From Azolla caroliniana (taxonomy: Eukaryota; Polypodiophyta), in the NCBI GenBank assembly GCA_043228905.1, contig JBHGNT010000020.1:124001-188000 (forward strand): a stretch of DNA of 64,000 nt, written 5' to 3'. Shown here piece by piece: positions 10,194-20,410 of the stretch (within the stretch, counting starts at the first letter, position 1; each line of letters opens with the position of its first letter). The position numbers were made by a program, and so were the translations under genes. The notes beneath the pieces were generated by a model. It worked only from the letters and a program-made list of their open reading frames with translations, searched no databases and was not told the origin of the DNA.

Positions 10194-11326
10194 TCATAGC
10201 TTCCCCCTCGTCTCTTCGGTGAAGACATGACCTATCGTCTTCCGATCTCTTAAGCTTGGATCGTTAGCGACTTCCTTCATCTTTTGCCAGCTATCTTCCA
10301 GTAGCGAAACCGCAACTGGCTTGATCTTCTTATCCACCATTTTATATTTCGTGTTGATGTCAGCTTCCTTCACCGAGATGCCACGACGGTATTCATCGAT
10401 GATAGTGTACATGTTGACGGAGTTAACCGAAATCACGTATTGGTCATGAAGATAGCTCAAGTCCACGACGTCCTCGATTTCGCCGATGGTGTCGTTAAAT
10501 GAGGCTTCTTCCATAATATGAGTCACGAACTCTCCTTCTTCTATTATGTTTTCTTCTTTCAGCATCTTCTCGAATTCTTGTATCTGACGCTTGTCCTTCT
10601 TGTCGGGTAGTACTAGTTTACATGCGCCACTAGGTGTGACACATGTTGCTTCTCCTCGCAATCCACGCACTCTTCTTACTTGTGGGGTCTTGTGATTGCT
10701 CGGACTATTTGTGCCCCATGCTTCAATAGTCCGCTCTAAAAATCCGAGGATTCGCCTCCGAGACTATCTCGATTCCTTTCATGATTGGCTCGCACCGTTA
10801 GGAATTGGACCGCTCTTTCGTTGTCAAGACTCTTTATTCGTGCGAAGGCTGCTCCATTATCGAACACTTTGGTCTCCATCCGAGATGATGTGATATAAGG
10901 TTGTCCTAGGATGACAGGATGCGACGCCGATTCTTGTACAAAGAAGTGTTGATCCATCTCCACATCGCCGATCGTGACTTTGACATTGTGACAAGCTCCG
11001 TACAAGTCCTCCGTAGACTTTGTTGCCGCGCGAATCTTCCATCCGTGGTTTGTATTGATTGGCCATCTTCCTTTTTTGTAGAAGTCGGTTCACATGAGGT
11101 TGATCTCCGAGCCGTGGTCGATCAAAGCTACCACGGTCTCTTTCTTCTCCCTGATCTTCACCGGCGTCTTCGTTGTCGCTCGTACCCAATGAGGTCGAGT
11201 ATAGTGGTTGTCCATCATATCTTCATCGACTTCGTCTCTTGCCATCGTTATGGCATTCGTTTTTGCCTTTTGCGGCTTCTCTTCTTCCTTGTCTGATTGT
11301 TGTCTTTTTCTCTTTACAAGGTCCAC
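10194..11326 (-). pseudogene. gypsy-1 aspartic protease and linker
   Basis: The catalytic motif 'ALIDHGSEINLM' (family D-[ST]-G; here D-H-G) is at 11090-11130. Typical flap and back-end sequence follows ('HPVILGQPYITS') near 10900. A linker with 'NVDLSYLHDQYVISV'-like sequence runs to 10194. Stops at 11090 and 10736 divide it. The histidine in the DxG triplet is itself a warning of lost activity. Confidence 0.65.
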
Positions 11327-11825
11327 GATCGTGTCATGGAACTCCTTCTTCGTATTCCCTCAAGGACAAAGTTACGTGGCTATCAATAACTCGTTCTTCG
11401 AGAATCTTCTTTAGGTCCATCGTCTGCTCTATGTCCGACCTTAGCTTATAGGTAGGCATAGTCCTTGTCCTCCGAGCAGGGTCTTTGACACCAACCTTCA
11501 CGGGCCGAACCGTTTCTTCAACTCGTATGCTTCGCTCCCCTTTTCGGCTTGATTCTCATTCCTCCGTTTGTGAAGGTCGACTCGTCTCCTCATCGTCCTT
11601 CTTTTTCGCGTTCCTTGTTTCATGTCTTTTTGATGGGCCTTGCTCTTCTATTCTTTTTCTCTTTTCTTTGACGAACACCTCGTGGTTGTCACTCATCACC
11701 TCCGCGAGTATGGTGTTGTCGTCCACCGGATCCGACCATCCGGTTATACTTTGTACACTTCGATTCGCAAGCTCTACTTCATTCGAAGTGACTTTTCCCT
11801 TCTTCTCATATTCGAGAACGGAAGT

Positions 11826-12973
11826 TCAAAACTTTGCTCCTGCTCTAGCAGCTTCAGTCTTGTCTTTCCTGACTCTTATTCCGGCCGACGCAGCATAGTG
11901 CATCACATCCACATGAGTCGCATCAACATCCTCCATAGCTTTCTTCATTCCCCCTCTTCCGAAATTCACCTGTAGGGGTCTTCTAGTCTCGCTCGAGCAG
12001 ATCATGTTGTCATCTATGTACACGATATTTTGTCGGATCGCCTCTCGAAGCCTCGCGCAATCCCTTCTCATGTGGTCCATGTTATTGCACCACACGCATC
12101 TAAAGGGCTCTTTTCCTTTGGGCCCCCGACGATTCATGTTGGCTAGCGTGACCTTCTTGAACTTCTTCGCCAGTTCTTCGATGACGTCATCACCAATCTT
12201 CTTTTCTTCCACGTCACTTTGTTTTGGTAGCTTAGCTACTTTCGGCGGTCTTGCTTTCTCCGTAACAGTCGATCCCGCCAAGTTGGTGTCATCAACCCAC
12301 TGACGACGTTGTCGAGCCTATTGCATGGTCGCTTTACTGCAACCCAGTCCGCCACAAGCCCGTTCGCTTGGGTATCATCTTCGAGAAGAGTCCCCAACTC
12401 CCGTCTATCCTTCATGTCCACGGCCTTTAGGAAGTACAAAGTCTTGTCCTCTTCAAGTAGCACTTGATCCGTGTTGGGGAGATGGCTAAACATCTGGTCG
12501 AATTCGTCGTACACCCTCGAGGCACTCATCTTCTTATTCTTCTTCTCTATCCACTTCATCAGGGCATGTCGAGTCATCCTTGTTGAGTCTTCACTCGCGA
12601 ACTCCGCTAATATTGTTTTCTCGAACTCGGACCATGTTGTCTTACCTTCTTGAAGTTCGATGATGCGTCTTTGAATGTTGTTGGCGACAACTCTCTTGAA
12701 GCTTGCGATTTGACGTGCTTCGGACACGTCCCTCTGATTCATTTCCCTTCTATATGCATCAAGGAACTTCGTAACGTTCCTTCCATCGAATTGGCCCTTG
12801 AGCTCTACGACACGTTCGACAACCTTCTCCACGCTCGCGTCGTTGTCTCGAGATCTCATCATTTGCTCGACGATTAGCATCATCCTTTCGAGTTCTCCCG
12901 CTTGATTCCTTGAGGACGCCATCTCCAAATATCGGTTGATCCTCGACTTGATCCTTCCTACCGCCTCTTTCAC
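11826..12973 (-). pseudogene. gypsy-1 gag remnant
   Basis: Starting at the methionine at 12973 the protein shows the retrotransposon gag domain: 'MLIVEQMMRSRDNDASVEK', 'NVTKFLDAYRREMNQRD', 'TTWSEFEKTILAEFAS', 'LEEDKTLYFLKAVDMKDR'. A frameshift lies near 12300-12320. The continuation in another frame (11826-12281) carries a zinc-knuckle-like 'FRCVWCNNMDHMRRDC'. Gypsy-4 at 47491-48090 has a clearly homologous gag. The primer site lies directly upstream. Confidence 0.8.
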
Positions 12974-12986
12974 GTTGGGTTCACCA
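12968..12986 (-). promoter_or_regulatory. gypsy-1 primer binding site
   Basis: The element strand reads TGGTGAACCCAACGTGAAA, 8 bases after the 5' LTR. Gypsy-3 (55406) and gypsy-4 (47434) have GGTGAACCCGACGTGAAG and GGAGAACCCGACGTGAAG at the same place. The tRNA that would match is not identified. Confidence 0.65.
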
Positions 12987-12994
12987 CTTTATTA

Positions 12995-14148
12995 TGTCGT
13001 GAAGATCCATCACTACGTGCGGATTGTGAGACGGAACCGTCGGGGTTCTGGACCGGAAGGATCGAAGTTGGCGCAAGCTTAGCGAGAAAGTATTTAGGAT
13101 AGATTGAGAGAGAGAAAGAGATTAAGATTAAACGCTTGATTTTAGATTTTAAGAAACAAGTTACACCATCAATTCGATAACGAATTCTCTTCTTCTTAAT
13201 TTCATAACCAAAATAGCCTAACCCTTCTTCTTTTTCATCCCTTCTTTTATAGATGCTCTCATGCATATGATGCATGGGAGGGTACAAGACATGCATAAAA
13301 TGCATGTTTGCCATTTGGCGTTCATGTATTACATGTGGTGCATGATAACTATGCCACTTATTTTAGCTCTCATGTATGAGAATTTACATGTAAAAGTACA
13401 ATGATAGAAATTTAAATTCAATTAAATGTCATGGCTTAGTGGTAAGCCAATTGACTCCTAACTTGGAGGTGCAAGGTTCAAATCCTTACTTGCCTTCCTT
13501 GTATATGTATATATATGTGTGTGTGTATATATATTTATATATTTATTTATCTAGTCGCTAGATGTCGTCGTCTCACCGACGCCGGATGCTACCGATTATC
13601 GGTGGCCGCCGTTGGATGCCGTCGTCTCACCGGTGCCGGTTACCAGTGGCTGCCGTCGTCTCGCCGTCGGTGGGCTGCCGGATCACGGGATGCCGGTGTG
13701 CCACCGTCGCTTTGCCGGCTGCCACTAGATCACCGGCTCCATCGCCGGTCCGGTTTTGGTTGGCCAAAAACCTTTACGAGTAGCTAGGCCACCTCCACTC
13801 TTAGTTCAAGTTACCTTGAACTCTCTATGCTCCACACATAGACACAAAGATAATAGCTTTTGCTCTACTTTATATATGATGAGAGCCGTATTTGTCGTGC
13901 CTATGTGGGATATGTTATAGTTTTCTCTTTTCCTTTCACAAACTTTATACCCTCATATCTTGACATTTAGTTGTTCGTTTCTCATGTAATAAAGTGCATT
14001 CGAAAGCTCTTGAAGACCTCCATCATTTTGTACTTAGATATTAAACTTATTTAAAATGTTATCTTCACTATTATTGTTTTATGTGATTCATACTCGATTT
14101 TGTACGCTTTATGTGATTTTCACACTATTGCCGAAAATCTTCACGACA
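12995..14148 (-). repeat. gypsy-1 5' LTR
   Basis: A 1154-bp LTR, partner of 5764-6862 and nearly identical over the first 550 bases. It contains the second tRNA-like segment, at 13425-13495 (A box 13432-13443, B box GGTTCAAATCC 13475-13485), a TATATATG/TGTG run near 13500-13550, and a GC-rich minisatellite-like stretch at 13560-13740 that accounts for most of the length difference. Confidence 0.92.
13425..13495 (+). other. tRNA-like segment in the gypsy-1 5' LTR
   Basis: Second copy of the module at 6194-6264. The A box TGGCTTAGTGGT is unchanged. The B box differs by one base (GGTTCAAATCC) and still fits the Pol III consensus. Confidence 0.65.
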
Positions 14149-14152
14149 CCGG

Positions 14153-14528
14153 CATTTTCGGATGCCACGTTTACTTCCTCTCGGTAGATTCGGGCATACA
14201 TCAGGTACTGTGTGTTGATATTCCAAGCTCGAGCCATGATCAGGCTCCCTTTGCAAAACTTCATGACTCCATTCCAGATGCTGCCCGTGTAGCCTTCATC
14301 ATCTAGCCGACCGAACGATATTAGGTTCAACCGAACCTCTGGAACGTGTCAGACATCCTTCAACAACAACTTGCACCCGGTTAACGTCGTCAACCACACG
14401 TCTCCTATATTGACAATTCGGCATCCACCTTCATTTCCCATCTGGACAGAACCGTGATCTCCAGCTTAGTACGATGAGAAGCACTTCCAGTCCAGAGTCA
14501 AATGGAATGATGCTTTGGAGTCGACCAC
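14153..14528 (-). pseudogene. copia-A GAG-pre-integrase and protease remnant
   Basis: Continuation of copia-A beyond gypsy-1. The minus strand encodes 'NLISFGRLDDEGYTGS' and 'MKFCKGSLIMARAW', typical of the pre-integrase domain. A damaged protease region around 14330-14528 has the expected 'VDSKASFHLTLDWKCF'-like reading, with stops. Confidence 0.7.
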
Positions 14529-15450
14529 CTAGGTCGTTTCGTCACTGACAAGATGCAACTCACTCTCCTTAGTGATTAGCAGCAGTTCTTCTTCACTTGT
14601 CGCGATTGCCGACGTTCCTTTATGATCCGAACTCCTCCAGTCCGGACCCTTCTTTGAGTCAGCATTGTCAGTTCCTTTCTCCTTCCGGACGTGTTGGCAA
14701 TTCTTCTGAAAGTGCCCCAACTTTCTGCAATAAAAGCAAGTGGGCCTCCCCCTTGACTTTGACCTCGTCCCCGATTTGTCGTGGTTTTGGGGACTCTGAT
14801 TCCGGCCTCTTCCCCGGTTATGGTCATCTTCCATGACCAAGGCCTTTGGAATGGTTTCGGACTCCCGATCCTTCCGGTGAGCCTCATCATCCAGCAGGCT
14901 TGATTTTACCCTTGCCAAGGACGATTGTTTTCCTTCTGGCCTAGCGTTGCCCAAGGCGACAATAATGTCTCCCAACTCTCCAAGAGAGAACCGAGCAGGA
15001 GCAACGCAAGTACATCGTCGGCTAGAGGTACTTCTAGTGAGGTTGTTTGATTTATGAGCCCCTAGAATGCATTCATGTGCTCTGCCATGCTGGATCTGTC
15101 TTGGTACCGGAGTCTCACTAACTTCCGGAATACCAAAACTCGATTTACGACATTTTTACTCTCCAACATGGTGCCGATTTTCTCCTAGAGCACATGAGCC
15201 TTGCTTTCTTCATTGATGTTGTTGTACAGGTTCATATCGATGAAGCACCTAATGTACGCCGTCTTCTTCATATGCATCACCTCCCATGTCATGGCATTGA
15301 TCTTGTCCAGTTTCTTGTCCCCGAACTGTACCGGCAACCAAAGATATTTGACCATGAGCATGTCCCTCATCTTCGACTTCCACACTAGGTAATTGGAGCC
15401 GGTGAGCTTGAACATGCTTTCGAATGACTCTTCCATTTTTTCTTTCTTTG
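14529..15450 (-). pseudogene. copia-A gag remnant
   Basis: The N-terminal part is at 15185-15440 ('MFKLTGSNYLVWKSKMRDM', 'IRCFIDMNLYNNINEESKAH'), typical of UBN2/DUF4219 gag. The zinc knuckle 'CFYCRKLGHFQKNC' (C-x2-C-x4-H-x4-C) is near 14720. The middle section at 14976-15184 holds several stops. Copia-D gag (37251-37790) is its close relative. Confidence 0.8.
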
Positions 15451-15468
15451 TTCGAAGTTTACAACTTC

Positions 15469-15480
15469 GCTCTGATACTA
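15469..15480 (-). promoter_or_regulatory. copia-A primer binding site (initiator Met tRNA)
   Basis: The element strand reads TAGTATCAGAGC, one base from the common plant copia site TGGTATCAGAGC, 3 bases inside the 5' LTR. Confidence 0.75.
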
Positions 15481-15483
15481 GTT

Positions 15484-15690
15484 TGTGCGAAAATAGTGCT
15501 CGGCCACAACCGAGTCTTAAACTCACAATGGAAGAAAACAGAGAAAAGGTATAAGACGATTAGTGCACTTACACAGAATGAGACGACACCAGTTGTTTAC
15601 GTGGAACACCCTAATCGGGAGAAACCACGGGAGCCCACAGACTCCAACTATCTCTATGAGAAGAGGATACAATCCGAGACTCATACTTTA
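15484..15690 (-). repeat. copia-A 5' LTR, truncated
   Basis: This matches 2256-2460 with scattered differences, then breaks off at about 15690 where TAGCTAATTAGC repeats begin. The U3 part with the promoter is missing. Confidence 0.85.
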
Positions 15691-16022
15691 GTTGAGTACC
15701 TAATTAGCTAAGTGGTAGCTAATTCTCTACTACCATAGTTTAGTATAGTATCTAATTAGCTAAGTGGTAGCTAATTAGCTACTACCATAGTTTAGTACAA
15801 TAGCTAATTAGGTAAGTGGTAGCTAATTAGCTACTAACATAGTTTAGTACAATAGCTAATTAGCTACTACCATACTTTAGTAGAGTAGCTAATTATTTGC
15901 TACCATATTGACAAAGAGTAGCTAATTAGCTAAGTGGTAGCTAATTAGCTAGTACCATACCTAAGCGAAGTAGCTAATTAGCTCAGTGGTAGCTAATTAG
16001 CTACTGTCATAGTCTAGAAGAA
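15691..16022. repeat. TAGCTAATTAGCTA minisatellite block 1
   Basis: Repeated units built on the perfectly palindromic 14-mer TAGCTAATTAGCTA, separated by ACTACCATAGTTTAGTA-like spacers. Related blocks are at 18597-18655, 22190-22241 and 27979-29060. No coding capacity is seen. Confidence 0.9.
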
Positions 16023-16393
16023 TGTTGGCCGGTCAGAGAAGGCAAATGGGAAAGCAAGGTCGGATCGGATAAATATAGAAATAGGAATAGAATTATTAGG
16101 AGGGACGGATCCGGTAGTTGTAACCGATCCGGATCCGAACCGATTCGGTTTCGGTTAACGGTTGCCTACCGAGCACCGATTGTAATCTGGCCGGATGCCT
16201 ATAAAAGGATCCGATGTTTTGTAATGAAGTTGCGAAGAATTAATATAGTTTTGCTTATGCTTATTAATCTTGTCTTCGTCTGTGCTTAAGTGTAATTATC
16301 ATACGCGTGTATTAACATCCTATCCCTACCACCCCTTTGGAGAAGTGTCGGATAGACACCTGTGTTGCGGCTAGTCCAGCCAGACATACAACA
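16023..16393 (+). repeat. coiled-coil element 5' LTR
   Basis: 371 bp, TGTTGGCCGG to ACATACAACA. TATA box TATAAAAG at 16200-16207. It contains GGATCCGG/CCGGATCC-type inverted motifs at about 16108-16150 and a repeated TAATATAGTTTTGCTTATGC-type stretch downstream of the TATA box. Confidence 0.92.
16200..16207 (+). promoter_or_regulatory. TATA box of the coiled-coil element
   Basis: TATAAAAG at offset 177 in both LTR copies (also 18403-18410). Transcription would start about 25-30 bases downstream. Confidence 0.7.
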
Positions 16394-16525
16394 CTATTGA
16401 AGAGGCCGGAGAAACAGCCGGAAAAACAGCCGGAGCTAGGCACGCCTGCTGACACCAACGAAGGCAGAACAAAGGCACAATGGCTAAGGTGGTTGTCAGG
16501 GCAGTTGTCGGGAGTAGCAGACCAG

Positions 16526-18175
16526 ATGGAGAAAGAGGAGGAGCAAAGGGAAGAAGTGACTAGGACGACGACTAAGGATATGGTCATGCTCCGGGCACAA
16601 TTACATGAGCTGCAAGAAGAGCTAGCACAGGCAAAAGAAGGCAGCCGACAAGCACAAGATGGCACCGAGCCGGTCGGGACATCAGAAAAGCAAGCCGAAC
16701 CAGAAACGGAGAAGGCCTTGCAAACCGGCCCTGAGACCGAGAAGTTAATAGCAACTTTGAAAGAAGAATTACAGGCTCAGGAGGCATTGAGAGATAACGA
16801 AAGAGAGCAGCGGAAGTTGGTAGAAGACGACAGACGGCGAATGGAGGAAGGCCTTCGCCGAAGCAAAGCCACCAATGACCGACTACAAGAAGAAAACGGG
16901 ACGCTGCAAAAGGAAAAAGATAGGCTGCGCCGACGAATGGAGCAGGAAATCGAGCGGTTGCGAGAGGAACTCCGACAACAAAAGGACCGGGATGATCAGT
17001 TGCGAGCTCAGGCGAACCGACGCCTAAAACAGAAGACGGAGGAATTCGACCGACTATGTAAGGATTATAAACAGGCCACGTCGGACATCAAGAATCAGGC
17101 AGCAACGTACGACCGACAGATAGAGAAGCTGAAAGAGCAGCTCAAGGAAAACCGCTTGGAATTGTCCAAAGCAAGGGAGGAAGTATCGACGGAGAAGACC
17201 TTGACGTCGGAACAAAGAAAGGAGATGGAAGTACTTCGGCAGAAAGTAGGGGAGCTGACAAAGAGCAGGAACGAGGAAAAAGTGAAGTCGACTTTCGAAA
17301 TCAACAAATGGCGGAGTACCTGTGACAAGCAAAAAGCCGACTCTGAAGCTCAAGCTCAGTTAATGGCCGACATCATCAAACGGATAAGGAAGGAAAAACA
17401 AGCAGCTTCGGAACAGGCTAAAGCAGGGGTTGACCGAATTAAGTTCATCATGTCAAGTTGGAGTACCCGAGCTCAGGCCAGCATAAATGAAAGCACGGAG
17501 AAACTCTGGAGGGAATGGGCACAACAGGCAGCTGAACTGCAGACACTCCGAGCTGATGCAGAAAATCGGAAGAAAACCGGAGATGGGTTCTATAAAATGG
17601 ACGAAGAAAGTATCGTCAACATCCGGGAAGAATTGTCGGAGGATTTCTATGCTCTAGTAGAACAGCATCTCAAGGAAATCCGAGGGTTAGTAGAGAGGTT
17701 GGATGACGGGCAGCTCGAAACCCAACTAGAATTGGAAGGGTACGAGAAGGACCGACTGCGACAGGAAGCCGAGGGACACACAACGCCGATCTCCATCAGT
17801 GAGGGCGAGCGACCGGCTGAAGAGGACCCAACCAACAATGCACCCCGACAAGAATTACCCGAGGAAGAACTTCCGGAGCAAGAACAGGTTGATGCCGGGG
17901 ATGATGCAGAGTGGAGACAGAGAAGTACCGAATCCGGGGAGGAAAGGACACAACCAGTGGAAACCGGAGAGAGCGATACCGGGAACGGAACGGAGGTAGA
18001 GCAGGACAGACCCGGACAGGATACAGAAGAAACACCGGTACCACCGGTACAAGCAGAGTCGGAGCAGCAAGATGCGAAAAGGCAGCCAATCCAATCGGAA
18101 GTCGGAGACGGCACAGGCAAGACAACACTTGAAACCTCTGAGCGGAGTTTGCTGGATAATTTGGAGGAAGACTGA
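16526..18175 (+). CDS. coiled-coil protein of unknown function
   Basis: The open frame reaches back into the 5' LTR (to about 16337). The first ATG in frame is 16526, giving 549 residues and ending with TGA at 18173-18175. Residues 1 to about 300 are an almost continuous charged coiled coil rich in E, K, Q and R ('QEEIERLREELRQQKD'-like heptads; 'YDRQIEKLKEQLKENRLE'). Residues 305-410 are helical with aromatic residues ('WSTRAQASINESTEKLWREW', 'EELSEDFYALVEQHLKEI'). Residues from about 415 on form an acidic, P/E/Q/T-rich, probably disordered tail. There is no CCHC knuckle, signal peptide or membrane segment. I do not recognise the family. A structural gag substitute or a captured host gene are both possible. 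Confidence 0.75.
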   Translation: MEKEEEQREEVTRTTTKDMVMLRAQLHELQEELAQAKEGSRQAQDGTEPVGTSEKQAEPETEKALQTGPETEKLIATLKEELQAQEALRDNEREQRKLVEDDRRRMEEGLRRSKATNDRLQEENGTLQKEKDRLRRRMEQEIERLREELRQQKDRDDQLRAQANRRLKQKTEEFDRLCKDYKQATSDIKNQAATYDRQIEKLKEQLKENRLELSKAREEVSTEKTLTSEQRKEMEVLRQKVGELTKSRNEEKVKSTFEINKWRSTCDKQKADSEAQAQLMADIIKRIRKEKQAASEQAKAGVDRIKFIMSSWSTRAQASINESTEKLWREWAQQAAELQTLRADAENRKKTGDGFYKMDEESIVNIREELSEDFYALVEQHLKEIRGLVERLDDGQLETQLELEGYEKDRLRQEAEGHTTPISISEGERPAEEDPTNNAPRQELPEEELPEQEQVDAGDDAEWRQRSTESGEERTQPVETGESDTGNGTEVEQDRPGQDTEETPVPPVQAESEQQDAKRQPIQSEVGDGTGKTTLETSERSLLDNLEED

Positions 18176-18183
18176 AGCCGGCT

Positions 18184-18213
18184 GTGGGTTCGAAGTGCAA
18201 TGCACTTTCCCAC
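18184..18213 (+). other. stem-loop just inside the 3' LTR
   Basis: GTGGG (18184-18188) pairs with CCCAC (18209-18213), and inside it AAGTGC (18193-18198) pairs with GCACTT (18202-18207). It occupies the place where a polypurine tract is expected. Its role is unknown. Confidence 0.55.
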
Positions 18214-18225
18214 GGGCGTGCCATG

Positions 18226-18596
18226 TGTTGGCCGGTCAGAGAAGGCAAATGGGAAAGCAAGGTCGGATCGGATAAATATAGAAATAGGAATAGAATTATT
18301 AGGAGGGACGGATCCGGTAGTTGTAACCGATCCGGATCCGAACCGATTCGGTTTCGGTTAACGGTTGCCTACCGAGGACCGATTGTAATCTGGCCGGATG
18401 CCTATAAAAGGATCCGATGTTTTGTAATGAAGTTGCGAAGAATTAATATAGTTTTGCTTATGCTTATTAATCTTGTCTTCGTCTGTGCTTAAGTGTAATT
18501 ATCATACGCGTGTATTAACATCCTATCCCTACCACCCCTTTGGAGAAGTGTCGGATAGACACCTGTGTTGCGGCTAGTCCAGCCAGACATACAACA
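18226..18596 (+). repeat. coiled-coil element 3' LTR
   Basis: Direct repeat of 16023-16393 with one visible substitution. It is followed by the AAGAA duplication at 18597-18601. Confidence 0.92.
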
Positions 18597-18655
18597 AAGA
18601 ATAGCTAGTTAGCCATGATGTAGCTGAGTGGCTAATTAGCGAACATGTTGTTGTA
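18597..18655 (+). repeat. TAGCTAATTAGC remnant ending in a candidate splice acceptor
   Basis: Continuation of block 1 beyond the inserted element. It ends in ...TTGTTGTAG, a possible 3' splice site, directly before the open frame at 18656. Confidence 0.5.
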
Positions 18656-19168
18656 GAATCTTGTGGATTAAGGAGGGCGCATGAGGTGTCCGATGTTGAT
18701 GACATTGCAACCGATGAGGAGATAACTGCCAACAGGGCTAAAAGTAAGAGTCCTGCTATCACATCTCCTTTAGATTAGCTCCACCCTATTCTTTTAGAAG
18801 ATTGTACTGAATTAGGCAACGATGTGAAAATCCATGAAATATTGGAAACAACATGTAAATCTAAGGTTCACAACAATAGTGTTTTTGAACACTTGATGCA
18901 ACATTTCTTTGAATCCCAAAACCTTGATTCCACCCCACTGAGCCCAACTACTGATAATGTCCAAACAGATCCCATTGTACTAGAAAAGCTAGCGCAAGAT
19001 GCGGTTGACGTGCAAGCCGTTGCTGAGGTGATGGAAAGGTTGTCGGAGGAGGACACACTTTCGCAATGGGTCAAAGAAGCAAGGCTAAATGGGCAACCGG
19101 CTAGAAAAAGGCAAAAGAAGGGGCCACGATCGGGGACAAGACTAATTACTCGGTTAAGGGGCTCTTGA
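18656..19168 (+). pseudogene. unknown decayed gene, last-exon-like segment
   Basis: From the possible acceptor at 18655 one frame runs to a stop at 19166-19168 with a single internal TAG near 18775. Readable parts include 'HEVSDVDDIATDEEITANRA', 'VFEHLMQHFFESQNLDS' and a basic end 'ARKRQKKGPRSGTRLITRLR'. The basic tail could be a nuclear localisation signal. I do not recognise the family. It is convergent with the minus-strand gene at 20803-29910. Confidence 0.4.
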
Positions 19169-19436
19169 ATTAGAGTGAAATACTTATTAGTGGGATATGA
19201 TTGTTAGCGATTTTCCTAGGGTTTTATGAAGTTTTACTATGATCTATTTGGACAAGTAAAACCTTAGATTGGTTGTTACTTGATCCACATTATGTAATGG
19301 AACTCTATGATGTTTCTCCAAGATAATTATGTTCATGTTGTTCTATGATGGAAAATATTTCATGTTCATTATGTTGTTTTGTGAGACTATTAGTTACTTT
19401 GTGAGTGTGAATATGTTGGTGTTTTCTGATGTTGCA

Positions 19437-20410
19437 GAGTCTAAAGGGTTTGAATCTATTACTCCTAAGGCCGATGGCAGTGTGGAAACTGTTGATGTTG
19501 CTATGTGTTTAGAGGGCCACATCTTGAAAGTAGATGTAGCAACTGACACAAATGATTTGGTCACGCAAGTTGATCAAGCATGTTGCACAGATGATCTAAT
19601 TTTGTAGGTAGATCAACATGTGATACTAGTGGGCTGATATCGACCAGATCAGTATCTACATGCACCGAGCTAATGAATAAGTCAACAATACAAGAGCACT
19701 AGAATGTGAAGCTAGGACCAACACTGTCGACTAGGGGTTTGAAGAGGAAAAGGACACAAATTGTGCCGACAGAACCTAAGTTGATTGAAATTGATCATGT
19801 GCTACCAGTAATTGGTGTAACAGAGGCTCAGTTATAGGAATGGAAACCTAAACCATTAGAAGTCGAAAGAATAGCCTTGTTCTTGGAGATTGATAAAGTC
19901 CTGATGAGTGTGCGATATATGACACCAAGGAGGGACGCAAATCAATTTCTAGAATGGGTTGTGCAGTACTTTGATTTGTTTATATTGGAGTGAAAAACAA
20001 CGTACAAATGTGTGGAAGTGTGTAGAAAGATTCTTCTCTAAGTGGTGACAACATTTCAAGGGTCAGTGGACATGAGAGAATTGTGAGCAGAAGGATGTTG
20101 CAGAATTCAAAAAACTTTTTAATTTTTGGGCCACTTGGCCAGATTATAATGCTGACAATACATTGATTCTGGATACAAAACATTTCCGGCATTACTTCAA
20201 CATTTGCAGATATTGTCTCATTCTACCCCAGGAAATGCCTGAACACTACTTGGTGAAAACATTGAGCTGCCAACTAACTGCATGGTTGTGGACTCCATAC
20301 TGAGCTCGGTATGCAGATCATATACGTAGAGAAGTTTCACTGACCAGCAAAAGCTTAGCTGTTTATAGGCGATTTGAAGACATTGCCAATGGGATGTTAT
20401 AAATATGTAA
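19437..20410 (+). pseudogene. unknown decayed coding segment
   Basis: A likely acceptor (TTCTGATGTTGCAG) precedes a frame with 'ESKGFESITPKADGSVETVD' and 'HILKVDVATDTNDLVTQVD', closed at 19605. A later stretch in other frames reads 'LEVERIALFLEIDKVLMSV', 'QFLEWVVQYFDLF' and 'CQLTAWLWTPY', with many stops. It looks like a continuation of the gene at 18656 or a second paralogue. No known domain is recognised. The stretch 20411-20802 is AT-rich and I see nothing in it. Confidence 0.35.

Larger units (their letters stand above)
5764..14148 (-). mobile_element. gypsy-1: Ty3/gypsy element nested in copia-A
   Basis: Both ends carry the inverted termini TGTCGTGAAGAT / ATCTTCACGACA. The flanks are CCGG on both sides (5760-5763 and 14149-14152). 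If the last LTR base is shared, the duplication is the 5-bp ACCGG. Parts on the minus strand are 5' LTR 12995-14148, primer site 12968-12986, gag, protease, RT, RNase H, integrase, polypurine tract from 6863 and 3' LTR 5764-6862. The protease-RT-RNase H-integrase order identifies Ty3/gypsy. Frames are broken in most domains and part of RT is replaced by a foreign LTR fragment. Confidence 0.93.
2256..15690 (-). mobile_element. copia-A: Ty1/copia element split by gypsy-1
   Basis: Minus-strand element. Its 3' LTR is at 2256-3038, the polypurine tract at 3039-3056, pol from 3049 up to 5763, and gag/protease at 14153-15483. The primer site is at 15469-15480 and a truncated 5' LTR at 15484-15690. 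Gypsy-1 (5764-14148) interrupts the GAG-pre-integrase region. Copia-D at 36500-36620 carries the equivalent uninterrupted sequence and confirms the join. All frames are broken. The U3 part of the 5' LTR is missing where the TAGCTAATTAGCTA repeat block starts, so no target duplication can be matched. Confidence 0.9.
16023..18596 (+). mobile_element. Young LTR-type element carrying only a coiled-coil gene
   Basis: Two 371-bp direct repeats (16023-16393 and 18226-18596) begin TGTTG and end CAACA, and differ at one base that I can see (C at 16174, G at 18377). Both flanks are AAGAA (16018-16022 and 18597-18601), a perfect 5-bp target duplication. The 1.83-kb interior holds one long open frame. 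I find no protease, RT, RNase H, integrase or zinc knuckle. There is also no TGG-type primer site after the left repeat (CTATTGAAGAGG follows) and no polypurine tract before the right repeat. It must depend on another element. Confidence 0.9.

Noticed and set aside
15691-16022. CRISPR-like direct repeats
   Set aside because: The units are irregular, spacers are related to each other, there are no cas genes, and the context is a plant genome.
16337-16525. Upstream extension of the coiled-coil frame into the LTR
   Set aside because: There is no ATG before 16526, and this part lies partly in the 5' LTR. It could be used only with a non-ATG start or splicing.
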